A stretch of 64,000 nt of DNA. Origin: Lentisphaeria bacterium. Its GTDB lineage: Bacteria; Verrucomicrobiota; Lentisphaeria; Victivallales; UBA1829. Position numbers and translations under genes: made by a program. The notes below the pieces were generated by a model. The model had not been told where the DNA came from, did no database searches, and was given only the letters and a program-made list of their open reading frames with translations. The stretch covers positions 1 to 64,000 of the forward strand of contig DPDG01000024.1 of NCBI GenBank assembly GCA_003526375.1, read 5' to 3'. Shown piece after piece: positions 53,701 to 61,813 of the stretch (positions are counted from its first letter, which is position 1; every line of letters begins with the position of its first letter).

Positions 53701-54016
53701 TCACAAGAACTTCTGGCTCGGAGTCTCCATCGTACGCAATGACATAACGTAATTCACGCTTCACACCGTCTGCCAGTTTTTGTGTGATAATCAAGGAGAC
53801 CGTACACCGTCCGATTCCATTAAAGGTAAAATTCTCCGCATCGGATGTTGTTTTCTTAGTGGGAACTGCGTTCCATTCTTTATTTTCCCATTTCCTGCAG
53901 AATGCCGCTGTTTTACTCTTCCCGATATTAAGAAGTTCAACTTCGCCAGCCGATGCGGCAGTTATGAAACAACTGACCACAAGGAGCATAAGCCCCATCT
54001 TCTTCAAAAAATGCAT
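50789..54016 (-). CDS. Exported GH20 beta-N-acetylhexosaminidase with N-terminal binding domains
   Basis: A 1075-residue protein. Signal peptide: MHFLKKMGLMLLVVSCFITAA then SAG. Residues 30-220 look like a carbohydrate-binding jelly roll and 225-390 like a CBM9-type module (ETLRLCAKTDFGTTGPK). A GH20b domain follows (IIIFPAPKKIVCGEGSFSLA, EPGLYYGCVSLVQSLL), then the GH20 barrel starting SVEDWPDMKKRC. The catalytic Asp-Glu pair is in KYVHIGGDEWW near residue 743. It should release terminal GlcNAc or GalNAc from glycans outside the cell. I start at ATG 54016 with GGAGG upstream; the frame extends to 54121 but that overlaps the pseudopilin gene. Confidence 0.92.
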   Translation of the reverse strand: MHFLKKMGLMLLVVSCFITAASAGEVELLNIGKSKTAAFCRKWENKEWNAVPTKKTTSDAENFTFNGIGRCTVSLIITQKLADGVKRELRYVIAYDGDSEPEVLVTLSYSNDKHATLQSKFTLKKGEHEYIFKPNSFKRGNYSFDFVNLKTVAFTLYAEKIGKGTFSLRRVYVKEGDQRKGTVTALKKTGERKCAEIFPAGTSENIFFKSGSTTLSGNWDAETLRLCAKTDFGTTGPKTEVRDVSRNINIWHDDATELFFSGTNDNNRYIQYVFNSAGIEWSSVRIYDVIAACVVTKTNSVFEHKLKPVVENGIATYNIEIPLKSIEKGKQKFIGFQFCQHVGKEVRVFNPTKRFVPPANYGILVFNKKPFGPGSAKLTECKRTDFAGQDASTFEFTCKSNGIPEGSRAIMHLTFPDNTIHSEPVTLSDKIILSGMKNLPGTYCAYLEILNTAGNSLVTATNFQNLKEIPDRSGEIIIFPAPKKIVCGEGSFSLANNPVISLPEKATDRTKLTAKVIAERLKRITGLDFRIVEGGKKGIMLRIVPGGHEQGYTLKVTPLECRIDGNDEPGLYYGCVSLVQSLLSARKQTVSIPVISVEDWPDMKKRCIAFYCAGVLGKGAKPAEDRGIDALLNWLEKYVADSKQNWAVMDLSCSAQIKSRPDLIRQYTNEDLIKLGNWCRERFIEPIPRFQLGSHNTWNPEVNEKLKKMGFKYTEDKVSTPLYDTTVFPPIMDHVRALKAKYVHIGGDEWWLNQNISYELNGVPRYKIVTDFWNRCAAFFKANGIRPIIHGDELTNTHNGRYFDGYRITETLSRDFIIEVWCYPESVCRELAGKGFEIAAILTSTTLVPESELKFINGFGYNIYHFNIYRFLDGKPYPVAHSYFMQNMYAADFAWNAFRKEHKTLMEFVYNGYAMAAHRMENVQHASGKLKKIACSPQKLQIPVNGKYGKFVFAQTVDYPDEILKKYPFNAMNRQWFYGAPVGDWNIVYDDGTMEKIPVRFTDNVIPAENKFFLLALNSVGEIIDGERRYNVSEWLNPHPEKTIRELKFDTSLAKKIKIQEMTLDLKNLSGTVLE

Positions 54017-54048
54017 AATATACCTCCACATGTTTTTATTTGCGTTTT

Positions 54049-54975
54049 TTAATAACTTGTGCAATAGCGTCTGCCAATAAACCACTTTTTGTTGACATGA
54101 GCTCCGCTGGTTGCCCAACACCAGATCATATCCCGTCCAGCCGCAGCAATACTGTCCGTTTCAGGCAAGGTCGAGTCCACTGAACCGTCCTTACGGGAAT
54201 AGTTGATTCGACCTCTGTGCCTTTGAAAGACATTAAGCGATAGTGTGTTTCTAATCAATCCATTTTCCGCTATTCCATTTATGATCAACATAGAATAGCT
54301 TCCATCTGTATCTGGAAGGGACGCATCAAAGAGTAAACATATTTTCGAATTTCCGAAGCCTATTCTCTGGGAAACGGTTTCACCCCCCTGATTGGGAAAC
54401 TCTGACCTACCAGCACTAGTATAAATATTCTGTGCATAACCACAAGAATCATTCAATGTAAAGCCAATTCTTACCTTTGCTGACGGACAGCGGAAATGTG
54501 CACCTTTCTTGGTATAAGGCATGATTCTATTACACCAGTTCTTGTATTCCAAGGGTATACCGGTAGATTCGCTATGTCTTAATGTCCCAGGCAACCAACT
54601 TTTATTATCCTCAGCATACATGGTCATGCCGAGAGTTAATTGTTTAAGATTTGCAGCGCAACTGATTTGTTTTGTTTTTTCGCGTGCCACATTCAATGCC
54701 GGCAGCAGCATTCCCGCCAGAATCGCGATGATCGCTATCACGATGAGGAGCTCTATGAGGGTAAAAATTTGTATTTTTACCCTCGAAGGAAGAACTGATG
54801 AACAAGGAACACGGAAGTAAGAAGGAGAAAAACATTTGAACAATTGAAGGAAGAAAGAAAAAGCAGGACAGGGCACGGATTGACTGTGTTCCCGGCGGGA
54901 GACCGCTTGCGTCCGTGAAGCATGGCTGAGTTTCGAATTGTCGGAAGAAAGACGATGTATTTGGCAATTTTTCAT
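54049..54975 (-). CDS. H-X9-DG pseudopilin with a long 70-residue leader
   Basis: A 308-residue pseudopilin. The prepilin segment FTLIELLIVIAIIAILAG begins at residue 71, followed by LLPALNVAREKTKQ, and the H-X9-DG motif is HRGRINYSRKDGS near 275. The leader before the cleavage site is about 70 residues, Ser/Phe/Cys-rich; ordinary leaders are 6-30. ATG 54975 has AGGAAAG upstream and follows a good promoter, so the long leader seems real; a later start was not obvious. It sits 32 bp upstream of the GH20 gene on the same strand and is the first gene of that transcription unit. Confidence 0.88.
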   Translation of the reverse strand: MKNCQIHRLSSDNSKLSHASRTQAVSRREHSQSVPCPAFSFFLQLFKCFSPSYFRVPCSSVLPSRVKIQIFTLIELLIVIAIIAILAGMLLPALNVAREKTKQISCAANLKQLTLGMTMYAEDNKSWLPGTLRHSESTGIPLEYKNWCNRIMPYTKKGAHFRCPSAKVRIGFTLNDSCGYAQNIYTSAGRSEFPNQGGETVSQRIGFGNSKICLLFDASLPDTDGSYSMLIINGIAENGLIRNTLSLNVFQRHRGRINYSRKDGSVDSTLPETDSIAAAGRDMIWCWATSGAHVNKKWFIGRRYCTSY

Positions 54976-55052
54976 AATGAAACGCTTTCCTGAAGGTTGA
55001 AGTTTTTCCCTGAACATCACATCCCCATACAGATGAGGCTTTCCTGGTTTAT

Positions 55053-55080
55053 ATTATAAATATCACAGGGCGATTGTAAA
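55053..55080 (-). promoter_or_regulatory. Predicted sigma70 promoter for pseudopilin-GH20-nitrilase unit
   Basis: On the minus strand TTTACA (55080-55075), 16-bp spacer, perfect TATAAT (55058-55053). Start near 55046, 71 bp before ATG 54975. Confidence 0.7.
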
Positions 55081-55169
55081 TAGCAAAATAAATAAAAACT
55101 TTATCAAATTGAATAAAAAACGGTTTTTCAGACTGAATTCAGTTTCGATATCGCGAAACGGGAGACTGC

Positions 55170-55319
55170 ATGTCATCCATCTCATTTTTTCATGAAGATT
55201 CTACTTGTCGTGTGCCGGACTTTGGGCAGATGCATCTGTTTCACTTGAAAAACAGAAACGGAAAGGTTATATTGCAGAATAATCAGATAACGGAGATGAG
55301 CCGGAAGAAAAGAAATTGA
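55170..55319 (+). CDS. Possible 49-residue small ORF
   Basis: ATG 55170 has GGGAG at a good distance and runs 49 codons (start MSSISFFHEDSTCRVPDFGQ) to TGA 55317-55319. The product has a mixed, protein-like composition but matches nothing I know. It lies in a 532-bp gap upstream of the zinc-ribbon gene, which otherwise holds only the promoter at 55053-55080. It may be the remnant of a longer gene. Confidence 0.25.
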   Translation: MSSISFFHEDSTCRVPDFGQMHLFHLKNRNGKVILQNNQITEMSRKKRN

Positions 55320-55507
55320 TCTTACATAAAAATTGAATGCTTTTTCCCTGATAAATTACCACATGAAAGATGAAAAAGTATACATGCAGCAAAGCTGTTG
55401 CACCTTGGGGTGCATACAGTTTTGTTGCTGTGTGTTGGCTGTGGTAAGCCATTCAGGGAAGACAAATTGTATGCGCCTCTCTTTTTCGAGGCGCGGAAAG
55501 GATTGTC

Positions 55508-55741
55508 ATGATTGTCAGAACCTGTTCCTGGTGCCGCAGAAAAATTGAATTTGAAGAATCCGAACTGCATAAAGTCGTCTCCTGTCCTTACTGCCATGAC
55601 AACTTCCTGCTGGAGGATGAACCGCCTCCCGCTGCCATGCGGCCCGGTGATGATTTCAAATATTCCCTGTCCCGTAAACTGCTTCTGATTATTGCATCGG
55701 CGTTTCTCTGCCTGCTTCTGTTTTTTACAATGCTGGCATGA
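55508..55741 (+). CDS. Small zinc-ribbon membrane protein
   Basis: A 77-residue protein with an N-terminal zinc ribbon (C6 and C9 in TCSWCRR, and CPYCHDN near 26) and one C-terminal membrane helix (LLLIIASAFLCLLLFFTML, residues about 57-75). Four Cys in two Cys-x2-Cys pairs should hold one zinc ion. GAAAGGA precedes the ATG. Such small ribbon-plus-helix proteins are common in Planctomycetes and Lentisphaerae; their role is unknown. It is a single-gene unit. Confidence 0.72.
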   Translation: MIVRTCSWCRRKIEFEESELHKVVSCPYCHDNFLLEDEPPPAAMRPGDDFKYSLSRKLLLIIASAFLCLLLFFTMLA

Positions 55742-55966
55742 CAAATTCAATATGGCGTCATAGTATATGAAAATCAGACTCGCATGGAAGTTAAATGGAG
55801 TCAATTCAAGTTTTTCAAATCCTCGCGCGGCAAGTCTCCCTGCCGGCGTAAATCCCATGTTTGATGTATGCGCCTGAAATAAGTTCATACCGATGAAATT
55901 CACTCCCGCCCCCTTGCATTGCCGGAAGCGGCAAAACGGAGCCGGGGCTTCCGATTTTCCGGCACG

Positions 55967-58507
55967 TTACCGTTTTTCCGGCGTGACGAGCACTGTCACT
56001 TTGCCCGGAACGGAAAGATATTTCTTTATGATCCGGTTGACCTCTTTCAACGTCAGCTTTTCCAGTGTCTCGCGTTTGCGGGCGGCTTCCTGATAGCCTT
56101 TCCCCGTGAATTCTCCGGTGACTGCCGCGGCGAGCCGCTTGTCCGGCGACTGCATGGAACTGTCCAGACGGTAGAGAATCGCGGCTTTTGCGTCTGTGAA
56201 CTCCTGTTCCGAAAGTCCCTGCGTCGTCACCCGGCGGATCTCCTCATGAAAAAGCTTTTCGAGTTTTTCCGTGGATTCCGCATTGGTTCCGGCATAATAT
56301 GCGATGCACCCGGTATTGATTCCCGGCATGTTGATGCAGCCGGTATAATAGGCGAGTCCGTTCCTGTTGCGGACGCTCTGGAAAAGATGCGAGGACATGG
56401 TGGAACTCGCCGTCCTCAGAATGTCGAGCGCGGGGACATCGTCGGAATCGGCGCGGGGACCGGGCATTCCGAGGAACATGACCGCCTGTGCCTTCTCCAG
56501 TTTCCGCACCTTGCGGACCGCCTTCTGCGGAAATACCGGGGGGGCGGGTTCCTTCAAAACGGCATTGCTCCATTTGCATGAGGCGATCATGTTTGAAATG
56601 ACGTTTTCCGCTTCTTTTTCCGTGAGGTCGCCGGAAATTCCGAAGATCGCCTTTCCAGCATTGAGGCAGAGCTTTTCATAGACTGTCCTGAGCGATCCGG
56701 CTTTCACCTTTGTGAGGTCCCTGATGCTCTCCTCCAACGTATCGCCATAAGGATGTTTTGCGAAAAGCGAGCTCATCAGCAGGTTTTCCGCAAGACCGTC
56801 CGGCGCGTTCAATTTGACTTTGAGCTCCTCAAGAATCGCGGTGCGTTCCCGCTCGACCGCCTTTTCCGGGAACAGCGGCGCGGACAGGAGATCGCAGAGA
56901 AGTTCCCCCGCCAGCGGGAGCTGATCCTTCGGGCAGTTGACCGCAATGCGGATCGAAGCGGTTCCGGCGGATACCGTGAAGTCGATTGCGTGACTGTCAA
57001 GAATTTCATTGAACTCTTTTTCCGAGTATTTCCGGCATCCGGCAGTCAGAGCCGCCGCAATGAGCCTGGTGGTCCCGCGCATTGTTTTGCCTTCATAATA
57101 AGCGCCGCCGGGGAGCATGAGAAACAGATCGACCAGCGGGAGAGCGGCGTCACGCAGGTAAATCATTCTCTGCCCGCCCTTCATCTTTTTCATGACGGGC
57201 TGTTCCGCCGCGACTGCCGCCGCCTTCGCTTTCTTTCTGCGGACTTTGGACGCAAGCGGAAGCATGTGCGCCAGAGTCGCTTTCTGCGGCTGGAAATACT
57301 GCCGCCCGATTCTGATGAGGTCGTCTCTGGTGACTCTCCGCATTGCGGGCAGGTATTCGTCCGCAGCTTCGATGCCGCCTCCGTTCAGAACCGCATTCCC
57401 GACGATCTGCGCGAGTCCCGTTTCCGTGCGCATGGCGCGCAGATAGTCCGTTGTCTGCTGGGTGATCGTCCGCTCGATCTCCTGTTCCGTGGGGCCGTTT
57501 TCCGTGAGTTCGGCAAGGATGCGGAACGTTTCGTCCGTGAGTTTCTGCCGGTTTTCCTCCAGACACGCCGCACCGAAACCGGCGAGTCCCGAAACATTCA
57601 GCGAATACAGATAGGAGCTGATGTCGAGAGCAAGCTCTTTCTCATTTTTGAGGATTGTCGTCAGGCGTGAACTGCTGCTGCCTCCGAAAATATCGCTGAA
57701 TGCCTCGATTGCCGGAATGTCGGGATGCGTGGAGGGGGGGAGCTGCCATGCGCATGCCGTGCGCGTCATGGGATCGTTGAAGCGGATCATCGTTTCCCGT
57801 TTTGCCGCAACCGGCGGCTCCTGCGGCAGGAATGGTTCCGCCAGCGAGCCCATTTTCCAGTTGCCCGCCTGTCTGTTCAGGATTTCCATGATCCTGTCGG
57901 GATCGACGTCTCCGGCAATGACGTAGAAGGTTCTGCCCGGCGTATAGCGTTTCGCATGATAGGCGCACATGATTGCCCGTGTGACGGTCTCGATTTTTTC
58001 CCGATAGCCGATGACCGGATGCCGCATGGGATGGAGCTGATACGCTTCCGCCACGAGTTTTTCATACAGGACGCTGTCCGGTGAATCCTGGTACATTGCG
58101 CATTCCCGCAGAATCACATCTTTTTCCGAAAGAAACTTTTCTTCGGGGAACAGCGGATTTCTCAGCATGTCGTCCACCATTTCGATTCCCTTTGCCGCGT
58201 ATGCCGCGGGGAGATTGATATAGTAGACCGTATGTGTTTTCGAGGTATAGGCGTTCAGGTAGCCGCCGAGGTGCGTCACGGTATCGGAAATCGCGCTGCC
58301 GGGAAACTTTTCCGTTCCCTGAAACAGCATGTGTTCGAGGAAATGGGAGAGCCCGCACCCGAGGAATTCGTCTTCGTGGATGCTCCCCGTGGCGACCCAT
58401 GCCTGCACGGTGACTGTCGGAGCTTCATTCTTTGGGATGACGTAAACGCGCAGTCCATTATCGAACAGTGCCGGGCGGACTTTGCCGGAAATACGGGGGA
58501 AAATCAT
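55967..58507 (-). CDS. M16-family (pitrilysin-type) zinc peptidase, two-domain fusion
   Basis: An 846-residue protein formed of two M16 halves. The N-terminal half has the inverted zinc motif His-x2-Glu-His in GLSHFLEHMLFQG (about H55-H59) and the downstream Glu in RECAMYQDSPDSVLYEKL. The C-terminal half (about 420-846) is a second M16 unit without the zinc motif (LIAAALTAGCRKYSEKEF stands at the position), as in PqqL-like or mitochondrial-processing-like pairs fused in one chain. No signal peptide is evident. It should degrade small peptides. The start is uncertain: ATG 58507 lacks a good ribosome site, whereas TTG 58516 has AAGGA 9 bp upstream. Confidence 0.9.
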   Translation of the reverse strand: MIFPRISGKVRPALFDNGLRVYVIPKNEAPTVTVQAWVATGSIHEDEFLGCGLSHFLEHMLFQGTEKFPGSAISDTVTHLGGYLNAYTSKTHTVYYINLPAAYAAKGIEMVDDMLRNPLFPEEKFLSEKDVILRECAMYQDSPDSVLYEKLVAEAYQLHPMRHPVIGYREKIETVTRAIMCAYHAKRYTPGRTFYVIAGDVDPDRIMEILNRQAGNWKMGSLAEPFLPQEPPVAAKRETMIRFNDPMTRTACAWQLPPSTHPDIPAIEAFSDIFGGSSSSRLTTILKNEKELALDISSYLYSLNVSGLAGFGAACLEENRQKLTDETFRILAELTENGPTEQEIERTITQQTTDYLRAMRTETGLAQIVGNAVLNGGGIEAADEYLPAMRRVTRDDLIRIGRQYFQPQKATLAHMLPLASKVRRKKAKAAAVAAEQPVMKKMKGGQRMIYLRDAALPLVDLFLMLPGGAYYEGKTMRGTTRLIAAALTAGCRKYSEKEFNEILDSHAIDFTVSAGTASIRIAVNCPKDQLPLAGELLCDLLSAPLFPEKAVERERTAILEELKVKLNAPDGLAENLLMSSLFAKHPYGDTLEESIRDLTKVKAGSLRTVYEKLCLNAGKAIFGISGDLTEKEAENVISNMIASCKWSNAVLKEPAPPVFPQKAVRKVRKLEKAQAVMFLGMPGPRADSDDVPALDILRTASSTMSSHLFQSVRNRNGLAYYTGCINMPGINTGCIAYYAGTNAESTEKLEKLFHEEIRRVTTQGLSEQEFTDAKAAILYRLDSSMQSPDKRLAAAVTGEFTGKGYQEAARKRETLEKLTLKEVNRIIKKYLSVPGKVTVLVTPEKR

Positions 58508-58531
58508 TTTCTTCAATGTGGGCAATCCTTG

Positions 58532-58954
58532 TTATGCGATGAAGGGCGGTTTTACGGACGGAATGTTCCGCGATTCCTCGTCGAGCTTCCGCCGCAGGAA
58601 TCCGGGTATGTCAGGATAACAGTTGAAGTCGGAACGGGAGTCCTCCGGGCTTGCGGAGAGCAGTTCCACCTGAATCATGTTGTAGACGATGTTGCCGATA
58701 TCTCTGCCTTCCGCGATGCCCCAGTCCTCCAGAACATCCGGTGCAAGCGGCCCGAACTGTTCGAGGGCGTAAGCCAGAGCTCCCGCTACGAGTTCCTGTC
58801 CTGAAATATGACGGGAGCCGCGCGGATTTTTTGCGCGGTCCGTTTTATGGATGGTGTAAGATACGGCGCCGCTGATAAACTCGTACGCGGATGAGTGATA
58901 TCGCTTGTCGTTTTCAACGATTCTGCATACAGCCTGTGTGAATTTCTCGTCCAT
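58532..58954 (-). CDS. Minf_1886-family protein (PVC-conserved, unknown function)
   Basis: A 140-residue protein matching the Minf_1886 family described in Planctomycetes and Verrucomicrobia: DKRYHSSAYEFISGAVSYTI, HISGQELVAGALAYALEQFG and VLEDWGIAEGRDIGNIVYNM. Function unknown. I start at ATG 58954 with GGAGG 10 bp upstream. It is 24 bp upstream of the M16 peptidase on the same strand and probably co-transcribed with it. Its presence supports placing the genome in the PVC superphylum. Confidence 0.9.
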   Translation of the reverse strand: MDEKFTQAVCRIVENDKRYHSSAYEFISGAVSYTIHKTDRAKNPRGSRHISGQELVAGALAYALEQFGPLAPDVLEDWGIAEGRDIGNIVYNMIQVELLSASPEDSRSDFNCYPDIPGFLRRKLDEESRNIPSVKPPFIA

Positions 58955-59085
58955 GACTTTCACGCCTCCGGATAACAATTATATGAAACCTCTTAATATA
59001 CAGCGTCAGCCGTCTGCTGGCAAGTCCGTTTTCATTTATTGTTTCAGCGCCGGATGAATCTGCCGGAAAAGACAGGCGCATCGGG

Positions 59086-60231
59086 TTACAACTCCACGCG
59101 GATGAAGGCGGTATACGGCGGGCGCCTGTCCGATTTCCCGGCGCGGCAGGAATATTTTCTGCCGTTGCACTCCACCGTAAACGGCTTGGCGGGATCGCTG
59201 TTGCTGGGGGCGGTGAAGATTGTGAAGACTTTGACGTTTTCAGCCGTGACCGTGAAATGGTTGTTTCCGTCATTGCACGCGAGAATCCTGCTTCCTTTGT
59301 GCCGGACTTTCGTCAGGCAGTAACTCTGGGCGTTCAGTTCGTCGATGGTATGGGCGATGTTGGGACCGGTGAGCATGATCTTGTCGAAGTCGATTTCCCC
59401 GTCGGCTGCCTCGTTGAGTTCAAGCCAGCGCGAATGCGGACGCATTTCCAGTGCGGGGTCGGCGGAACCGCGCGGAGTGACGAGCGCGATTCTCGGTGCG
59501 AAGGGTTGGCGCTTCTGCCGGACAGCCCAGTTGACGAAGCGGCGGACAGCCATCTGCGTCGGTTCCCAGGAGACAGCGTGCCCGCCGTCATGTTCGTCAT
59601 AGACATGCGCGATGTCGTCCCTCAGCATCAGTTCATGGGCGGCGCGGGCGAAAGAGACTCCGCACCAGTCGTGATGCCTGGGTTCCGGGTGCGGAGTGCT
59701 GTAATGGGCGGCGCAGTCATATTTCCCGTGGAGAATGTAGACGGGCGTGCCGAGCATGGAACGGAAATCCGCTTCCAGCCATGCGCCTGCGGCAAGCCAG
59801 AGCCCCGCCGCCCGGTCGGCAAGCAACTGTCCCTGATGATATGCGCCGAAACCTCCCATGGAGTACCCGCCGATGATGATCCGGTCCTGATCGATGTTGT
59901 ACCTGGATTCCATTTCCCGGATGACCGCCTCCAGATATTCCGTGCAGCCGGGACGGTTCCAGCGTTTGCCGTCCGGCGCGTCGGGTGCGCTCGGTGCCGC
60001 GGTAATGAACGGGAGGGATTCAAGAAACGGGCGCAGGCTCCCGCCGGGGCCGATATAGTTGTCATAGGGGGCGGATTTCGGCGTGGAGCGGTCGCCTCCG
60101 TGCATGAACAGGAACAATCCGGTTTTCTGCTCCGGACGGAATCCGAGCGGCTCCAGGCAATAGAGATTGTCCTTCGGATAGGCGGACATCCTGATCAGTT
60201 TTTCTCTTGAAGAATCTTCCGAACCGTTCAT
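59086..60231 (-). CDS. Alpha/beta-hydrolase, esterase/PHB-depolymerase-like
   Basis: A 381-residue cytosolic protein. Residues 25-255 are an alpha/beta hydrolase: oxyanion-type LFLFMHGGDRSTPKS, nucleophile elbow GGYSMGGFGAY (Ser near 141), Asp in HGKYDCAAHY and His in EHDGGHAVSW. This arrangement is seen in phospholipase/carboxylesterase and feruloyl-esterase-like proteins. A C-terminal 100-residue beta domain (LELNEAADGEIDFDKIML, FTVTAENVKVFTIF) resembles those of carbohydrate esterases. No signal peptide. Strong AAAGGGAG precedes ATG 60231. Substrate unknown. Confidence 0.8.
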   Translation of the reverse strand: MNGSEDSSREKLIRMSAYPKDNLYCLEPLGFRPEQKTGLFLFMHGGDRSTPKSAPYDNYIGPGGSLRPFLESLPFITAAPSAPDAPDGKRWNRPGCTEYLEAVIREMESRYNIDQDRIIIGGYSMGGFGAYHQGQLLADRAAGLWLAAGAWLEADFRSMLGTPVYILHGKYDCAAHYSTPHPEPRHHDWCGVSFARAAHELMLRDDIAHVYDEHDGGHAVSWEPTQMAVRRFVNWAVRQKRQPFAPRIALVTPRGSADPALEMRPHSRWLELNEAADGEIDFDKIMLTGPNIAHTIDELNAQSYCLTKVRHKGSRILACNDGNNHFTVTAENVKVFTIFTAPSNSDPAKPFTVECNGRKYSCRAGKSDRRPPYTAFIRVEL

Positions 60232-60343
60232 TGTTTTCTCCCTTTCGCTGTTCAGCAGGTGTTATGATGCGCATAATATAAATGGTCTCAAATGAAAATC
60301 ATATTGTTTTTCCGGGAAACACGGAAAATTTTTGAGTTGTTCA

Positions 60344-60372
60344 TTGAAAAAGAGGGGAAATGACGGTATCTT
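60344..60372 (+). promoter_or_regulatory. Predicted sigma70 promoter of argG
   Basis: TTGAAA at 60344-60349, 17-bp spacer, TATCTT at 60367-60372, about 40 bp before the start. No clear ARG box palindrome was seen. Confidence 0.5.
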
Positions 60373-60412
60373 GTATGGACCAATTTCAAAAAATCGGAAG
60401 GAGATTTGAAAA

Positions 60413-61615
60413 ATGAAGGTTGTAGTCGCTTACTCCGGCGGTCTTGATACGTCGGTCATTGTGAAGTGGGTCAAAGAGACCTATAACGCCGAAGTCATTG
60501 CCTATTGTGCGGACGTCGGGCAGGAAGAAGAACTGACCGGCCTCGACAGGAAAGCCATCGCCACCGGCGCTTCCAAGTGCTATATTGATGATATCCGCGA
60601 GGAGTTCGCAAAAGATTTCATTTTCCCGATGATGCAGGCGAACGCGATTTACGAAGGCACTTATCTGCTCGGAACCTCCATTGCGCGCCCGCTGATCGGC
60701 AAGAAGCTGATCGAAGTTGCACGCAAGGAAGGCGCGGACGCAATCTGCCACGGCGCGACCGGAAAAGGAAACGACCAGGTCCGTTTCGAGCTTACCGCTT
60801 ATGCAATGGAACCCAATATCAAGATCATTGCCGCATGGCGCGATCCGAACTGGAAGTTCCATGCACGTACCGAGATGATCGAATATGCCCACAAGAACGG
60901 CATTCCGGTGACTTCCACCGCTGCGAAACCTTACAGCATGGACCGCAATCTGCTCCACATCTCTTTTGAGGGGGGTATTCTGGAAGATCCGTGGAACGCA
61001 TGTCCCGAGTCCGTTTCCGTTCTGACGACTCCGCTTTCCCAGACCCCGGATACGCCGGAGGAAGTGGTCATTGAATTTGACAAGGGAATTCCGGTCAAGG
61101 TGAACGGCGAGGCGCTCTCCCCTGCGGCGCTGATGAAGAAACTGAACGTCCTCGGCGGCAAACATTGCGTCGGCAAGATCGACATCGTGGAAAACAGATA
61201 CGTCGGCATGAAGTCCCGCGGCGTCTATGAGACCCCCGGGGGAACGATTCTCCACCATGCGCACCGCGCGATGGAATCCATCACGATGGACCGCGAGGTC
61301 ATGCACCTGCGCGACTCCCTGATTCCGGCTTATGCGAAGATGGTTTACAACGGATTCTGGTATGCTCCCGAGCGTGAAATGCTTCAGGCGGCGATCACCG
61401 AGAGCCAGAAGTTCGTCACCGGCGAAGTCCGCGTGATGCTGTTCAAGGGCGCATGCCATGTCAACGGCAGACGTTCTCCCTACAGCCTGTACGACGAGGA
61501 ACTTTCCACATTCGAAAAGGACGATGTCTACAACCAGCAGGATGCGACGGGCTTCATCCGCCTCAACGCCCTGCGCCTCCGCACGCTCGCCAAGAGCAAG
61601 CAGAAACGTTACTGA
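60413..61615 (+). CDS. argG: Argininosuccinate synthase
   Basis: A 400-residue enzyme of arginine synthesis that joins citrulline and aspartate using ATP. The P-loop is VVAYSGGLDTSVIVKW (residues 3-18), followed by VIAYCADVGQEEEL, GTSIARPLIGKKLIEVA, CHGATGKGNDQVRFEL and IAAWRDPNW, all canonical. Full length. GAAGGAG precedes ATG 60413. No other arg gene is adjacent; it has its own promoter. Confidence 0.97.
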   Translation: MKVVVAYSGGLDTSVIVKWVKETYNAEVIAYCADVGQEEELTGLDRKAIATGASKCYIDDIREEFAKDFIFPMMQANAIYEGTYLLGTSIARPLIGKKLIEVARKEGADAICHGATGKGNDQVRFELTAYAMEPNIKIIAAWRDPNWKFHARTEMIEYAHKNGIPVTSTAAKPYSMDRNLLHISFEGGILEDPWNACPESVSVLTTPLSQTPDTPEEVVIEFDKGIPVKVNGEALSPAALMKKLNVLGGKHCVGKIDIVENRYVGMKSRGVYETPGGTILHHAHRAMESITMDREVMHLRDSLIPAYAKMVYNGFWYAPEREMLQAAITESQKFVTGEVRVMLFKGACHVNGRRSPYSLYDEELSTFEKDDVYNQQDATGFIRLNALRLRTLAKSKQKRY

Positions 61616-61813
61616 TTGCTGCATGGTTTCGGAACATGCAGGACTCGAAAGGGTTCGGCATGTTTTATGCCCGGAATGCGGAGGATGGTTGAAGACAGAC
61701 AAGCCCGCCGCCTGCGCCGTTCCCGGAAAAATATTTTCCCGCACGCTTGAAAAGTTGCCCGGAACAGGTTATTTTTCCATATCAATGAATTGAACAGGAG
61801 AGTAGGTTCTGAT

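Noticed and set aside
60386..61744. A 452-codon minus-strand frame across argG
   Set aside because: Shadow of argG, which has every expected motif.
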